Shown in pieces: positions 1 to 9,590 of a stretch of 64,000 nucleotides of DNA. Source of the stretch: JADKAV01 sp037045455 (GTDB taxonomy: Bacteria; Actinomycetota; Actinomycetes; S36-B12; UBA10799); the NCBI GenBank assembly GCA_037045455.1, contig JBAOIN010000016.1:1-64000 (forward strand), written 5' to 3'. The notes below the pieces were generated by a model. It searched no databases. It was not told where the DNA came from and was given only the letters and a program-made list of their open reading frames with translations. The stretch's first letter is position 1. The number at the start of each line of letters is the position of its first letter. The translations under genes were made by a program, and so were the position numbers.

Positions 1-58
1 CGAGCAGACCCATCGCGAGAAGTCCAGCAGTGACTGACGCTGCGACGAGTTCCCGCAT
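1..58 (-). CDS. N-terminus of a secreted protein (partial)
   Basis: Only about 19 codons lie in the window; the gene continues beyond base 1. The peptide begins MRELVAASVTAGLLAMGLL, a short charged start followed by a hydrophobic stretch, which is the shape of a signal peptide or first membrane segment. I chose the ATG at 58 because GAGG lies seven bases upstream; the in-frame ATG at 64 would sit almost on top of that site. It diverges from the secreted protein gene at 2934, with the IS21 element now between them. Function cannot be inferred. Confidence 0.45.
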   Translation of the reverse strand, partial: MRELVAASVTAGLLAMGLL

Positions 59-215
59 TCCCATGCCTCACCACGGTAATCGCCGTATCGATGTGGCGGT
101 GCGCGATGCATGTCACGCAAAGTCAGCAATTAGGCGCATGTGCCGGAAATGTCCCACACGGTCAGTGACGAGGTCGGTCAGATAGCGGTTCATACTCATT
201 AGTTCGGGGGTGCTG
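59..215. other. Intergenic region left of the IS21 element
   Basis: AT-richer than its surroundings and without a convincing coding frame. Joined across the IS element to 2872–2933, it would form the divergent promoter region of the two secreted-protein genes. I could not assign -35/-10 boxes with confidence. Confidence 0.3.
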
Positions 216-220
216 CTTAT
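216..220. repeat. Target-site duplication CTTAT, left copy
   Basis: CTTAT immediately precedes the left terminus of the IS21 element and recurs at 2867–2871 right after the other terminus. A 5-bp duplication is within the range known for IS21-family insertions. Confidence 0.85.
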
Positions 221-234
221 TGACAGCGGCCACG

Positions 235-301
235 GGAAACTGCCCGTAGACGGTCATGAAGTTGCCCGCTGGCGGTCATGAGAACTGCCCAGTGGTGGCC
301 A
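235..301. repeat. IS21 left-end transposase-binding-type repeats
   Basis: Three adjacent 22–23-bp units share TGCCC followed by GGTCAT or GGCCAT (235–256, 257–278, 279–301). The same unit recurs about four times, inverted, at the right end. Multiple terminal repeats are the IstA binding sites in well-studied IS21 members; here the role is inferred. Confidence 0.7.
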
Positions 302-411
302 TGGGATCTGCACGACACATCTTTCGTTGACCTGGAGCCTTGCTGGGTTTGGGTCCCCTCCTCGGGTCGGCTGGACGTTGCGAAGCGTTCGAGCCCCCGA
401 GGAGGGAACAA

Positions 412-1885
412 GTGAAGTCTGCCGAGGAGATCATGGAAATTCTGGAAGCGTACGACCTGACGGGGTCGTTTCGAGATGCCGCGGAGTTGGCGGGGTGTTC
501 GCATCACACGGTGGCCGCGTATGTGGCCCGCCGGGATGCGGGGCTGGTCGGCCGGCCGCGGGTGGCACGGCCGATGCTGATCGACGCGTTTCTGCCGCAG
601 GTGGAGGCCTGGGTGCAGCAGTCGGAGGGCAAGATCCGCGCCGATCGTGGTGCACGACAAGCTGCTCGCGTTGGGGTTCACGGGTTCGCGAGCGCACGAC
701 CCGGCGGGCGGTCGCGGCGGTGAAGGCCGCCTACCGGTCTGGGGCGGGTGCGGGTGCACCGGCCGTGGGTCACCGAGCCGGGCCTGTGGTTGCAGTACGA
801 CTTCGGTGACGGCCCGGTGATCGACGGGGTCAAGACGGTGTTGTTCTGCGCGTGGCTGGCCTGGTCACGGTTTCGGGTGGTGCTGCCGCTGCGGGACAAG
901 ACCCTGCCGAGTGTGTTCGCCGCCCTGGACGTCACCCTGCGCCGCCTGGGTGGGGCGCCGACGTATGTGCTGACCGACAACGAGAAGACCGTCACGGTCG
1001 AGCACGTCGCCGGGATCCCGGTGCGTAACCGGGCGATGCTGGCGTTCGCCGGGCACTACTCGGTGAGCATCAAGACGTGCCTGCCCGCCGACCCGGCCAG
1101 CAAGGGCGGCAGTGAGTCGCACGGTGAAGCTGGCCAAGGCCGACCTGGTCCCCACGGACGCGAACCTGCTGGAGCGAGTACGCCTCGTTCGCGGCGTTGG
1201 AGGCGGCCTGCGCGTCGTTCTGCGACGCAGGTGAACGCCCGGGTGCACCGGGTCACGCGACGCCGCCCGGTGGACATGCTGGCCGAGGAGCGGCAACGTC
1301 TGCACCGGCTGCCCGACGTGGCGTTCACCGCCGGGTACGGCGCTCACCCGGCAGGGTCGCCGGCCAACACCCCGATGGTCAGTTTCGAGTCCGGGCAGTA
1401 CTCGGTGCCCCACCAGCTGCTCGGCGCCACGGTCTGGGTGCGGGTGCACGGGGCCGGGGACGGTGAGCAGGTCGTGATCACCCACCTCGGTGACGCACGG
1501 CCCGGTGGAGGTCGCCCGGCACCTGCGCGCGGCCCCGGGCAGCCCCCGGGTCGACGACGCGCATTTCCCGCCCGCACCCGAAGGCGCGCTGGACCGCACG
1601 CCACGCCCGCGCGACGCCGCGGAGCTGGCGTTCCTGGCGATCGGACCGGGCGCCGGTCTGTGGCTGACCGAGGCTGCCGAGGCCGGCACCACCCGGATCC
1701 GGGTGAAGATGGCCCAGGCGGTGGAACTGGCCGGGCTGTTCGGCACCGGCGAGGTCGACGCCGCGCTCGGGCACGCCGCGGTGCACGGCCGGTTCGCCGA
1801 GACCGATCTGGCCTCGATCCTGGACCACCGCGCCACCCGGCCCGGCGTCCGGGACCCGGCAGCGCAGGTGAGCAGGCCAGCCTGA
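412..1885 (+). pseudogene. istA: IS21 transposase IstA, frame-broken
   Basis: IstA is the DDE transposase of IS21 elements. The GTG at 412 follows GGAGGGAACA. The N-terminus is a helix-turn-helix (SFRDAAELAGCSHHTVAAYV). The catalytic core follows in another frame from about 748 (LWLQYDFGDGP, with the first Asp, then VLTDNEKT with the second). The glycine-rich KGGSE segment with the third acidic residue is near 1105, and a C-terminal domain ends at 1885. Extra bases near 643, 690, 740, 1112, 1175 and 1485 break the frame; removing one base at each restores a single protein of about 490 residues. The recurring insertion type (GATcGTG, TCGcGAG, GAGcGAG) matches the errors seen in housekeeping genes, so the breaks are probably assembly errors. 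Confidence 0.85.
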
Positions 1886-1944
1886 CCCAGGGCACCACCG
1901 CCTGGGCCGCCCTGGGCCAGCCACCAGCCGGAAGGAGGCCGGTC

Positions 1945-2747
1945 ATGATCACCACCAGCGACCCCCGAGATCGGTGGGCGCCGGCCCCGGCCGCTGCCCG
2001 CCGAACTGCGCCGGGCTGCTGGCACCGGATGCGGCTGCCCCACATGCGCAAAGCCGCCCCGGAGGTGCTGGCGACCGCGAAGGCCCAACGCTGGGACCCC
2101 GCCGAGGTCCTGCGGGTGCTGCTGGCCGAAGAGGTCACCGGCCGGGAACGCTCCGCGCTGGCCACCCGCCGGGCCGCGGCCGGGTTCCCCACCGGCAAAA
2201 CCTTCGACGCCTGGAACCCCGACGCCAGCTCGATCCCGGCCCCGACCCAGCAGGCGCTGCGCACCCTGGAATGGGTGCACCGCCGCGAGAACCTGGTCGT
2301 CTGCGGGCCGTCGGGCACCGGCAAGACGTTCCTGCTCGAAGCCCTCGGGCCAGCAGGCCGTCGAGGCCGGGCTGCACGTGGCCTGGCTACGCCTGGAAGA
2401 CCTCGGCGTGCTGCTGCGCCGGCACCGCGCCGACGACACCGTCGCCAAAGCCATCACCCGGCTACTCAAAGCCGAACTCGTCATCGTCGACGACATCGGG
2501 CTGCTCCCGGTGGCCACCGACGCCGCCGAAGGCCTCTACCGCCTCGTCGACGCCGCCTACGAGAAACGCTCCATCGCGATCTCGCTCGAACCTGCACCCC
2601 TCCGGCTTCGACGAGCTCATGCCCAAAACGCTGGCCACCGCCACCGTCGACCGGCTACTGCACCACGCCCACGTCTGCCAAACCAGCGGCGACAGCGTCC
2701 GCCTCACCCAAGCCCTCGCCGGCCAAGGGGTGATGCCCCTGCCCTAA
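1945..2747 (+). pseudogene. istB: IS21 helper ATPase IstB, frame-broken
   Basis: IstB is the AAA+ ATPase that works with IstA in target selection. The ATG at 1945 is preceded by GAAGGAGG. The Walker A motif is GPSGTGKTF and the Walker B region LVIVDDIGLLP; the C-terminal stretch GFDELMPKTLATATVDRLL is typical of the family. Two extra bases (near 2348 in CTCGGGCCAG, and near 2590) force three frames. Removing them gives about 266 residues, the normal IstB length. It lies 59 bp after istA. Confidence 0.85.
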
Positions 2748-2749
2748 CC

Positions 2750-2866
2750 GACCCGACCGTGATGGCCCCACCGTGCAGAACCCATGGCCATCACCGGGCA
2801 AAACTCGTGACCGCCACCGGGCAGGTTTCCTGTCCGCCACTGGGCAGAAACCAATGTCCCTTGACA
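2750..2866. repeat. IS21 right end with inverted terminal repeats
   Basis: Non-coding right terminus of element A. Read on the minus strand it contains four units of the TGCCC…GGTCA type, mirroring the three at the left end, and finishes with TGTCAAGG at the border. Confidence 0.75.
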
Positions 2867-2871
2867 CTTAT
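2867..2871. repeat. Target-site duplication CTTAT, right copy
   Basis: Direct repeat of 216–220. Removing the element plus one copy joins …GGTGCTGCTTAT to CACCCGATCAG, the presumed pre-insertion sequence. Confidence 0.85.
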
Positions 2872-2933
2872 CACCCGATCAGCGTATTTTTCGCTGCAGG
2901 TCCGGGCCCGGACCGCGTTCCATGGGAGCCGAT

Positions 2934-4880
2934 ATGGGAACTCGATCACGATGGCTGGCGGGCGCTGCAGCCATATCCCTCACACTCGCAACACTGATCG
3001 GTGGTTCCCCCGCAACCGCCGCCGAACGCCCGGACAGTCTGGGCAAGGACTTCTGGATCACCTTCCCGCAGAACTACGTACAGACGCCGCAGTTGACGCT
3101 GTTCATCAGTTCGCCTTCCCCCACCAGCGGCGAGGTTTCGATCCCCGGGCTCGCTTTCTCACAGCCGTTCACCACCACCAACGGCGCCGTGACCAGCGTG
3201 AGTATCCCGCCGGAGGCGCAGCTCAACCAGGGCAATAGCGGTGACAAGCAGAATCTGGGCATCCACGTCACATCCGCCGCTGAGGTCAGTGTCTACGGAC
3301 TCAACCGCATCCAATTCACGACGGATGCGTTCCTCGCGCTACCCACCGATGTCCTCCGCTCCGAGTACCTTGTGCTCGGCTGGCAGGGACCCGGTGGTGG
3401 GGGTAACGGCCCCTCCGAATTGGCGATCCTGGCCACGCAGGACGGCACCAGCGTCTCCTACACGCCGTCGGCCAATACCACAGCGGGAGTCACCGCGGGT
3501 TCCACGCAGACAGTGACGCTGAACAAGGGTGAAGCCCTGCCGGTCTCGTCCAACGCCGGTGATCTCAGTGGAACCGCGGTGAGCAGCAGCGCGCCAGTCT
3601 CGGTGTACGGCGGACACAACTGCGCGAACATCCCCACCAACTCGACGTCCTACTGCGACCACGTCGTCGAACAGATCCCACCGACTGGGACCTGGGGCCA
3701 GAGTTTCCTGACGGCGCCGCTGAAGACCCGCAAGAACGGTGACACGTTCCGGGTGCTCGCCTCCGCGGACGACACCAAGGTTTCGGTGAACGGCACCGAG
3801 GTCGCGACGCTCAACCGCGGTCAGTTCCACCAGCAGATCATCGACGGATCGTCAGTGGTCAGCGCGACGAAGCCAGTGCTGCTCGCGCAGTACTCCAATG
3901 GCACGACGTACGACGGAGTGACCAGTGACCCGTTCATGATGTTGGTGACGCCTGCTGAGCAGTTCCTCAGCCAGTACACGTTCGCCACGCCGGCAACAGG
4001 GTTCCGCGCCAACTTCGTCAACGTGGTCACGCCCACGACCGAAGTGGGCAACGTGACGCTGGACGGTGCGGCCGTTCCGGGTGGCGAGTTCACGCCGATC
4101 CCGGGGACGTCGTTCTCCAGCGCGCAGTTGGATCTGACGGCCGGCAGTCACACGATGTCGTCGCCCAACGGCTTCGGCATCTACGTCTACGGCTTCGACC
4201 AGGACGACTCCTACGGGTACCCGGGCGGCGCGGCGTTTGCGGCGATCAATGACCTCACGGCCTTGAGCATCACACCGCCTTCGCAGCAGGTGGTCGTGGG
4301 CAACCAGGCGTGTGTCACGACGACTGCGACCGACAAGAACGGGCAACCGCTGGCTGGCATCAACGTGAATCTGGCGTTGTCCGGGGTCAACTCCTCCAGC
4401 ACCACCGGACTGACAGACGCCAACGGGCAGACGCCGTTCTGCTACACGAGCACTGCCAAAGGCACCGACACCATCACAAGCAGTTTCGGGCAGCTGTCCG
4501 CCTCTGCGACGGTGCAATGGGTGCAGCAGGGCAAAGCGAAGCCGGCGAAGCGCAAGAAGCTGCCGATCCACGCCAAGAAGGTCAAAGGTCAGCCGGTGAG
4601 CCTCGGTGCCCGAGACAGCGTTGTGCTGGTCAAGAGCGTCAAGACGAACAAGCACGGCAAGGTGTCGGTGCGGGCGTTCTGCACCGCGGCCGGCACGGGT
4701 GCGGCTGGTGAGGTCAGGTTCTGCCGGACGTCGGTATCCGACAACGGCAAGGTCACGGTCCACACGACTGGATTCCAGACGGTCAAGGTGACAGTCATCG
4801 CCCGGGCCACGCCGAAGAAGGGGCAGCGCGACACCTGGCGGCCCAACAGCTGGCGCAAGTCCTGGAAGGTCAAGCCGTAG
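2934..4880 (+). CDS. Secreted IgGFc-binding-like surface protein
   Basis: About 648 residues. I start at the ATG at 2934 because GGGAG lies five bases upstream; an in-frame ATG at 2922 lacks a site. The signal peptide ends near ATAAERP. Residues from about 35 (DSLGKDFWITFPQNY) to about 430 resemble the IgGFc-binding N-terminal domain: repeated beta-rich blocks, the WGQSFLTAPL and VLLAQYSNG segments, and a conserved FGIYVYGF near the end. Residues 445–535 look like a bacterial Ig-like (Big_1) domain (PSQQVVVGNQACVTTTATDK). The last 110 residues are Lys-rich with two Cys. There is no visible LPXTG or membrane anchor, so it is probably released or wall-associated. The ligand is unknown; the domain name does not prove antibody binding. 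The IS21 element lies between it and its old upstream sequence. Its 3' end overlaps the convergent methyltransferase gene by 11 bp. Confidence 0.65.
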   Translation: MGTRSRWLAGAAAISLTLATLIGGSPATAAERPDSLGKDFWITFPQNYVQTPQLTLFISSPSPTSGEVSIPGLAFSQPFTTTNGAVTSVSIPPEAQLNQGNSGDKQNLGIHVTSAAEVSVYGLNRIQFTTDAFLALPTDVLRSEYLVLGWQGPGGGGNGPSELAILATQDGTSVSYTPSANTTAGVTAGSTQTVTLNKGEALPVSSNAGDLSGTAVSSSAPVSVYGGHNCANIPTNSTSYCDHVVEQIPPTGTWGQSFLTAPLKTRKNGDTFRVLASADDTKVSVNGTEVATLNRGQFHQQIIDGSSVVSATKPVLLAQYSNGTTYDGVTSDPFMMLVTPAEQFLSQYTFATPATGFRANFVNVVTPTTEVGNVTLDGAAVPGGEFTPIPGTSFSSAQLDLTAGSHTMSSPNGFGIYVYGFDQDDSYGYPGGAAFAAINDLTALSITPPSQQVVVGNQACVTTTATDKNGQPLAGINVNLALSGVNSSSTTGLTDANGQTPFCYTSTAKGTDTITSSFGQLSASATVQWVQQGKAKPAKRKKLPIHAKKVKGQPVSLGARDSVVLVKSVKTNKHGKVSVRAFCTAAGTGAAGEVRFCRTSVSDNGKVTVHTTGFQTVKVTVIARATPKKGQRDTWRPNSWRKSWKVKP

Positions 4881-5965
4881 GAACGCCGACCCAGGCTCGG
4901 GCCACCCTGTGCGGCCCGAGCCTGGCGGCGGCCACGATGCCCTCCTGACCCTGCGGCAGGCCGACATCAGGTGGTCGGTTGAATCCCCGGCTCCAGACGG
5001 TGACCCGCTCCAGGCCGTGCGACCGGCACGCAGCACGGGCCTGCTTGAGCGGGACTTCGTCGAGGATTTGCATCCCCCGGCCCAACCATCCGGCCGGCTG
5101 CTGGTTGCTGGTGACGAAGGCCAGTTGCGGGTCGATCAGGGTTCCCGCGCACTCCTGCGCGGCGTTGCTGACCAGCCCGGCGCGCACGATCGCCGGATCC
5201 GGGTCGAGCAGGTAGTCCAGTGCCTGGCCACTGTCGACGGCCGCAGCCGGTCCGGTGAGCTCGTGCCAAACGCTGTGGTGCAGCACACTCGCCCGACGGT
5301 CGACCTGAGCCCGCGGCGGCGTCCAGATGGTGGCGTCCACCAGGCTGCGGGCGATGGAACTGCAATGCCATTCGGCGCCCTCGGGTACGCCCCGGAAGCC
5401 CGGTGCCACGCGTGCGATCGCGGCGTGGGCACGCACCCAGGACCACGGGGGTGACCACTGTTTTGGGTCGCGCACCCGCAGCGGCCGGCCTGTGACGTCC
5501 TGGTGGGCACGCCGGCGGGCCGGATCCACGTAGATGGGCAGGTCGGGCAGTTCGGCTGTGGTGATGTCGCCGATCCGCACGTCGACGCCGTTGGCCCGCG
5601 CTACGGCCGCCGTCTGCGGATCGCGCTCGAACGCGGTCACGCGCAGGCCCGCTTGTGCGAAGGCCCAGGCATCCAGCCCGATCCCACAGCCCGCGTCGAC
5701 GACGGCCGCATCGGTCCTGGGCCAAGCGAGTCGCCCGCCGTTTCGCGACCGCCAGCGGTGTCGCTTGCTGGATGCCGTCGGCGGTGACCAATCGCAGCGG
5801 AAAGCCAGCGGGTTTGTGTCGAGCCTGCGTGAGGGCGGCTGCCACCTGGTCGGCGGACAGATCGGGGAACTGTGCGCGAGCCCGCAGCGGGTCAACGCCG
5901 CGCAGCGCCTCAATGGTGGCTTGGCCTGCTGGGCTCGCCAGCCAGTCAATCTCGCCTTCGTTCAT
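4870..5965 (-). CDS. Class I SAM methyltransferase with THUMP-like C-terminus, one frame break
   Basis: The ATG at 5965 (MNEGEIDWLASPAGQ) opens an alpha-helical N-terminal region of about 80 residues. The SAM-binding motif AAVVDAGCGIGLDAWAFAQ follows, with the acidic loop VTAFERDPQ and IYVDPARR as motif IV. The C-terminus (LERVTVWSRGFNRPPD) resembles the THUMP-like domain of actinobacterial proteins. These are presumed nucleic-acid methyltransferases, but I know of no proven substrate. A frame break near 5716 is explained by one extra C (CAGGACcGATGCG); without it the protein has about 365 residues. It diverges from the gene at 6069. Confidence 0.65.
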
Positions 5966-6068
5966 CGCCGCCTCGTCGGTTCTCGTCAACCTCTCACCGC
6001 CGAAGTGTGCCACCGCTCGCGCGACCACTGGGGAATGCTCGCCCCCGGCGTCGGCGTTGGGGAGTTTC

Positions 6069-6596
6069 GTGGAGACCGCCGAACAGCTCAAGAAGTACCT
6101 GGATCTCGGCTTCGACGTCGCCGGTGTCGATCTTCCCGACGGTGACGGCGTCCTCGTCCTGCCGGGGCTGCCGTTCGACCAGATCATCGTGCGGCTGACC
6201 CTGCCCGGGGGTAAGGCGACCGGCATCCTCGATCGCAACTTCGAGGATCCCGCCAGGTACCACCCCGTCGACGAGGACGTGCCCCGCGACCGGCCGTACC
6301 TGATCAGCGGGTTCGAGTCCGGCACTGAATACCTGAACGTCCCACCGCGGGATGCGGTGCCGGCGATCCGCGACCGGGGCCGGCTGCCGGTCACGATCGA
6401 GGAGGGACTCGCAGCCTTCATTGCCGACCCCGAGGTCTTGCAACGCAACGCGTGCTTCTCGCTGGCCGGGTCGACCCGTGGCGACAAGCGCGTGCCGGCG
6501 TTGTGGATCAGCGGTAAGGCACCCAAGCTTGGCTGGTGCTTCGCCGGAGCGCCGCACACGTGGCTGGGGACCGCCAGTGTTGCGGCGCGATCCTAG
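6069..6596 (+). CDS. Conserved actinobacterial protein, DUF5701-like
   Basis: About 175 residues from the GTG at 6069, which follows TTGGGGAG by four bases. The fold is mixed alpha/beta with no signal peptide or membrane segment. The C-terminal block RNACFSLAGSTRGDKRVPAL then PKLGWCFAGAPHTWLG matches my memory of the DUF5701 signature; no biochemical role is known to me. It sits just upstream of the CIRCE-controlled groES promoter, its stop lying three bases before the first CIRCE element, so it is probably a separate transcription unit. Confidence 0.5.
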   Translation: METAEQLKKYLDLGFDVAGVDLPDGDGVLVLPGLPFDQIIVRLTLPGGKATGILDRNFEDPARYHPVDEDVPRDRPYLISGFESGTEYLNVPPRDAVPAIRDRGRLPVTIEEGLAAFIADPEVLQRNACFSLAGSTRGDKRVPALWISGKAPKLGWCFAGAPHTWLGTASVAARS

Positions 6597-6599
6597 GGA

Positions 6600-6626
6600 T
6601 TAGCACTCTCTTGACGACAGTGCTAA
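6600..6626. promoter_or_regulatory. CIRCE operator 1 (HrcA-type)
   Basis: TTAGCACTC, nine bases, then CAGTGCTAA: the heat-shock operator bound by the repressor HrcA, with one mismatch in the second arm. It overlaps the -35 box of the groES promoter. hrcA itself is not in the window. Confidence 0.93.
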
Positions 6627-6639
6627 TCCCGATTATGTT
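6611..6639 (+). promoter_or_regulatory. groES-groEL promoter
   Basis: TTGACG (6611–6616), a 17-bp spacer and TATGTT (6634–6639) form a good housekeeping-type promoter. It lies between the two CIRCE elements, so repressor on either would block it. Confidence 0.75.
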
Positions 6640-6644
6640 CAGAG

Positions 6645-6671
6645 TTAGCACTCACCCGCTGGGAGTGCTAA
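6645..6671. promoter_or_regulatory. CIRCE operator 2 (HrcA-type)
   Basis: A perfect TTAGCACTC–N9–GAGTGCTAA, placed at the expected transcription start of groES. Two tandem operators suggest tight HrcA repression. Confidence 0.95.
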
Positions 6672-6765
6672 CCGGCTACAAGCAGTCTGTGGGACCGCGA
6701 CGCTCGCAGCAGCCAAGGCCAGTGAAGCACTTGTCAACGAATACCCAACAAAGGGGAGGTAGACC

Positions 6766-7065
6766 GTGTCGGTCGCCATCAAGCCGCTCGAGGACCGCAT
6801 CCTCGTGCAGCCGCTGGACGCAGAGCAGACCACGGCCTCTGGCCTGGTCATCCCGGACACGGCCAAGGAGAAGCCGCAGGAGGGCAAGGTCCTCGCGGTG
6901 GGTCCGGGCCGGTTCGACGAGGACGGCGAGAAGCGCATCCCGATGGACATCGCCGTCGGGGACGTCGTCGTGTACTCCAAGTACGGAGGCACCGAGATCA
7001 AGTTCGAGGGTGAGGACTACCTCATCCTGTCGGCCCGCGACGTGCTGGCCGTCGTCGAGAAGTAG
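6766..7065 (+). CDS. groES: Co-chaperonin GroES
   Basis: A 99-residue protein from the GTG at 6766, preceded by AAAGGGGAGG. GroES forms the seven-subunit lid of the GroEL chamber in the cytoplasm. The family N-terminus (IKPLEDRILVQPLDAEQTT), the mobile loop (TASGLVIPDTAKEKPQEG) and the C-terminal VVYSKYGGTEI…YLILSARDVLAV are all present at normal length. It is first gene of the CIRCE-controlled operon with groEL 75 bp downstream. In mycobacteria and streptomycetes the groES-linked groEL is the His-rich GroEL1, as here. Confidence 0.97.
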   Translation: MSVAIKPLEDRILVQPLDAEQTTASGLVIPDTAKEKPQEGKVLAVGPGRFDEDGEKRIPMDIAVGDVVVYSKYGGTEIKFEGEDYLILSARDVLAVVEK

Positions 7066-7090
7066 TCCCAAACCGCGACAGGCCCTCGGA

Positions 7091-7112
7091 CCCCCGGCCG
7101 GGGTGCCGGGGG
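7091..7112 (+). terminator. Hairpin in the groES–groEL gap (attenuator or RNA-processing site)
   Basis: CCCCCGGC, six-base loop, GCCGGGGG, followed by CCTTTCG. It is a strong 8-bp GC stem with only a short T run, 28 bases before the groEL start. It could partially terminate, or be a processing site giving different groES and groEL levels. Confidence 0.5.
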
Positions 7113-7140
7113 CCTTTCGCGTGATGAGAAAAGGAAACCA

Positions 7141-8775
<1,635 letters not shown>

Positions 8776-8784
8776 TTAGACGCG

Positions 8785-8824
8785 AAAGGGCGCCGGATCC
8801 CACGTGGGTCCGGCGCCCTTTCTT
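8785..8824 (+). terminator. groEL terminator
   Basis: Perfect hairpin starting AAAGGGCGCCGGA and closing TCCGGCGCCCTTT, followed by CTTT, nine bases after the groEL stop. Confidence 0.9.
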
Positions 8825-8883
8825 TGCTTGGCACCGCAAACCGGGCCGGTACCGAGACTGTTGCGGTCAGCCGGGCACTGTCG

Positions 8884-8934
8884 GGGTTCTGGTCATGATG
8901 CGGTCATGCAGTGGCGGGAGGATGACCAGAACCC
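8884..8934. repeat. 13-bp perfect inverted repeat
   Basis: GGGTTCTGGTCAT (8884–8896) and ATGACCAGAACCC (8922–8934) are exact reverse complements separated by 25 bases. No T run follows, so it does not look like a terminator; a protein-binding site or RNA structure is possible. Confidence 0.6.
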
Positions 8935-9038
8935 ACCGCAGCGCGGCCGATACATCGCGCTTCGATTACTGGGTCGCCTGTTGGTGGCGAGGGGCCACCA
9001 GCCCTTCGTGCAGTCTTCCCCCGGCTCGACAGCGAGAG

Positions 9039-9071
9039 CGAAGGCCCCGGATGGTGGGTCCGGGGCCTTCG
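9039..9071 (-). terminator. Terminator hairpin downstream of whiB
   Basis: CGAAGGCCCCGGA and TCCGGGGCCTTCG form a perfect 13-bp stem with a 7-base loop, 44 bases after the whiB stop on the minus strand. It has no long T run on either side. Confidence 0.7.
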
Positions 9072-9114
9072 TGGGTCGCGCGGGGGAGGGTCCGACACGA
9101 CCGCGGGTGGATGT

Positions 9115-9408
9115 CTAAACGGCGATGTCGAGTTTGCGTTGCTGGTACAACTCGGCGAGTTCGTCCTCGCCCAGGCCGCCCCAGATCCCGTAGGGCTCAC
9201 GCACGGCCACCGCGTGGTCGAGGCACGCCTGCCGCACCGGGCACTGCGCGCAGATCGCCTTGGCGCGGTTCGTGCGGACCACCCGGGCGGCGCCGCGCTC
9301 GCCCTCGGGGTGGAAGAAGACCGCGGACTGCTCGCCGCGGCAGGCCGCGTGCATCTGCCAGTCCCAGTGGTCGGTGTTGGTTCCGGGAAGCCGGGAGAGC
9401 TCTGCCAT
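9115..9408 (-). CDS. whiB3: WhiB-family iron-sulfur regulator, WhiB3/WhiD-like
   Basis: 97 residues from the ATG at 9408; an alternative ATG at 9414 overlaps the ribosome site AAGGG. Wbl proteins carry a 4Fe-4S cluster and act with the principal sigma factor. The four cluster cysteines are in AACRGE, ICAQCPVRQAC; the GIWGG turn and a basic C-terminus (YQQRKLD) follow. The FFHPEGERG segment is typical of the WhiB3/WhiD branch. The position beside groES-groEL1 agrees with M. tuberculosis whiB3 as I remember it. The promoter is TTGACA-N17-TACGGT just upstream. Confidence 0.88.
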   Translation of the reverse strand: MAELSRLPGTNTDHWDWQMHAACRGEQSAVFFHPEGERGAARVVRTNRAKAICAQCPVRQACLDHAVAVREPYGIWGGLGEDELAELYQQRKLDIAV

Positions 9409-9434
9409 GTTCATCCCTTACGTCGGTTTCTGCC

Positions 9435-9463
9435 ACCGTAATAACGTTTCAAAACCGTGTCAA
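9435..9463 (-). promoter_or_regulatory. whiB promoter
   Basis: On the minus strand TTGACA (9463–9458), a 17-bp spacer and TACGGT (9440–9435). The start site would lie about 20 bases before the whiB ATG. Confidence 0.65.
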
Positions 9464-9590
9464 GAGGTCGTCTGAACGACTTTGTTCAGTCATCAACATC
9501 CAATGCACAAGACGTGAACATCAATGCCGGTTTTGTGTAAGCGCTGCGTGAAAATGTGCGGGGGCAGTCCACACACGCGAGACTCGACGG

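Larger units (their letters stand above)
221..2866 (+). mobile_element. IS21-family insertion sequence (element A)
   Basis: The element is 2646 bp and carries istA then istB in the usual order. Its ends are imperfect inverted repeats: TGACAGCGGCC at the left and, read inward on the other strand, TGTCAAGGGAC at the right, both followed 14 bases later by CTGCCC. Several 21–23-bp repeats with the core TGCCCGGTGGCGGTCA lie inside each end (235–301 and about 2756–2850), which is how IS21 transposase sites are arranged. It is flanked by CTTAT duplications and lies 67 bp upstream of the gene at 2934. Both ORFs are broken by extra bases that look like assembly errors, so activity cannot be judged. 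Element B at 46.6 kb has different termini and different proteins. Confidence 0.92.
8826..9114. other. Intergenic region between groEL and whiB
   Basis: About 290 bases without a convincing gene. It holds a 13-bp perfect inverted repeat (8884–8934) and the bidirectional hairpin at 9039–9071. A plus-strand ORF at 8907–9118 runs through the hairpin and has no recognisable features, so I did not call it. Confidence 0.5.

Noticed and set aside
4967..6559. Long minus-strand ORF of 530 codons
   Set aside because: Only its middle part (from 5965 to about 5716) encodes the methyltransferase N-terminus; the rest is a shadow of the frame-shifted part and of the gene at 6069.
8907..9118. Small plus-strand ORF (about 70 codons, MQWREDDQNPPQRG…)
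   Set aside because: It runs through the perfect hairpin at 9039–9071 and overlaps the end of whiB; no ribosome site or family features.
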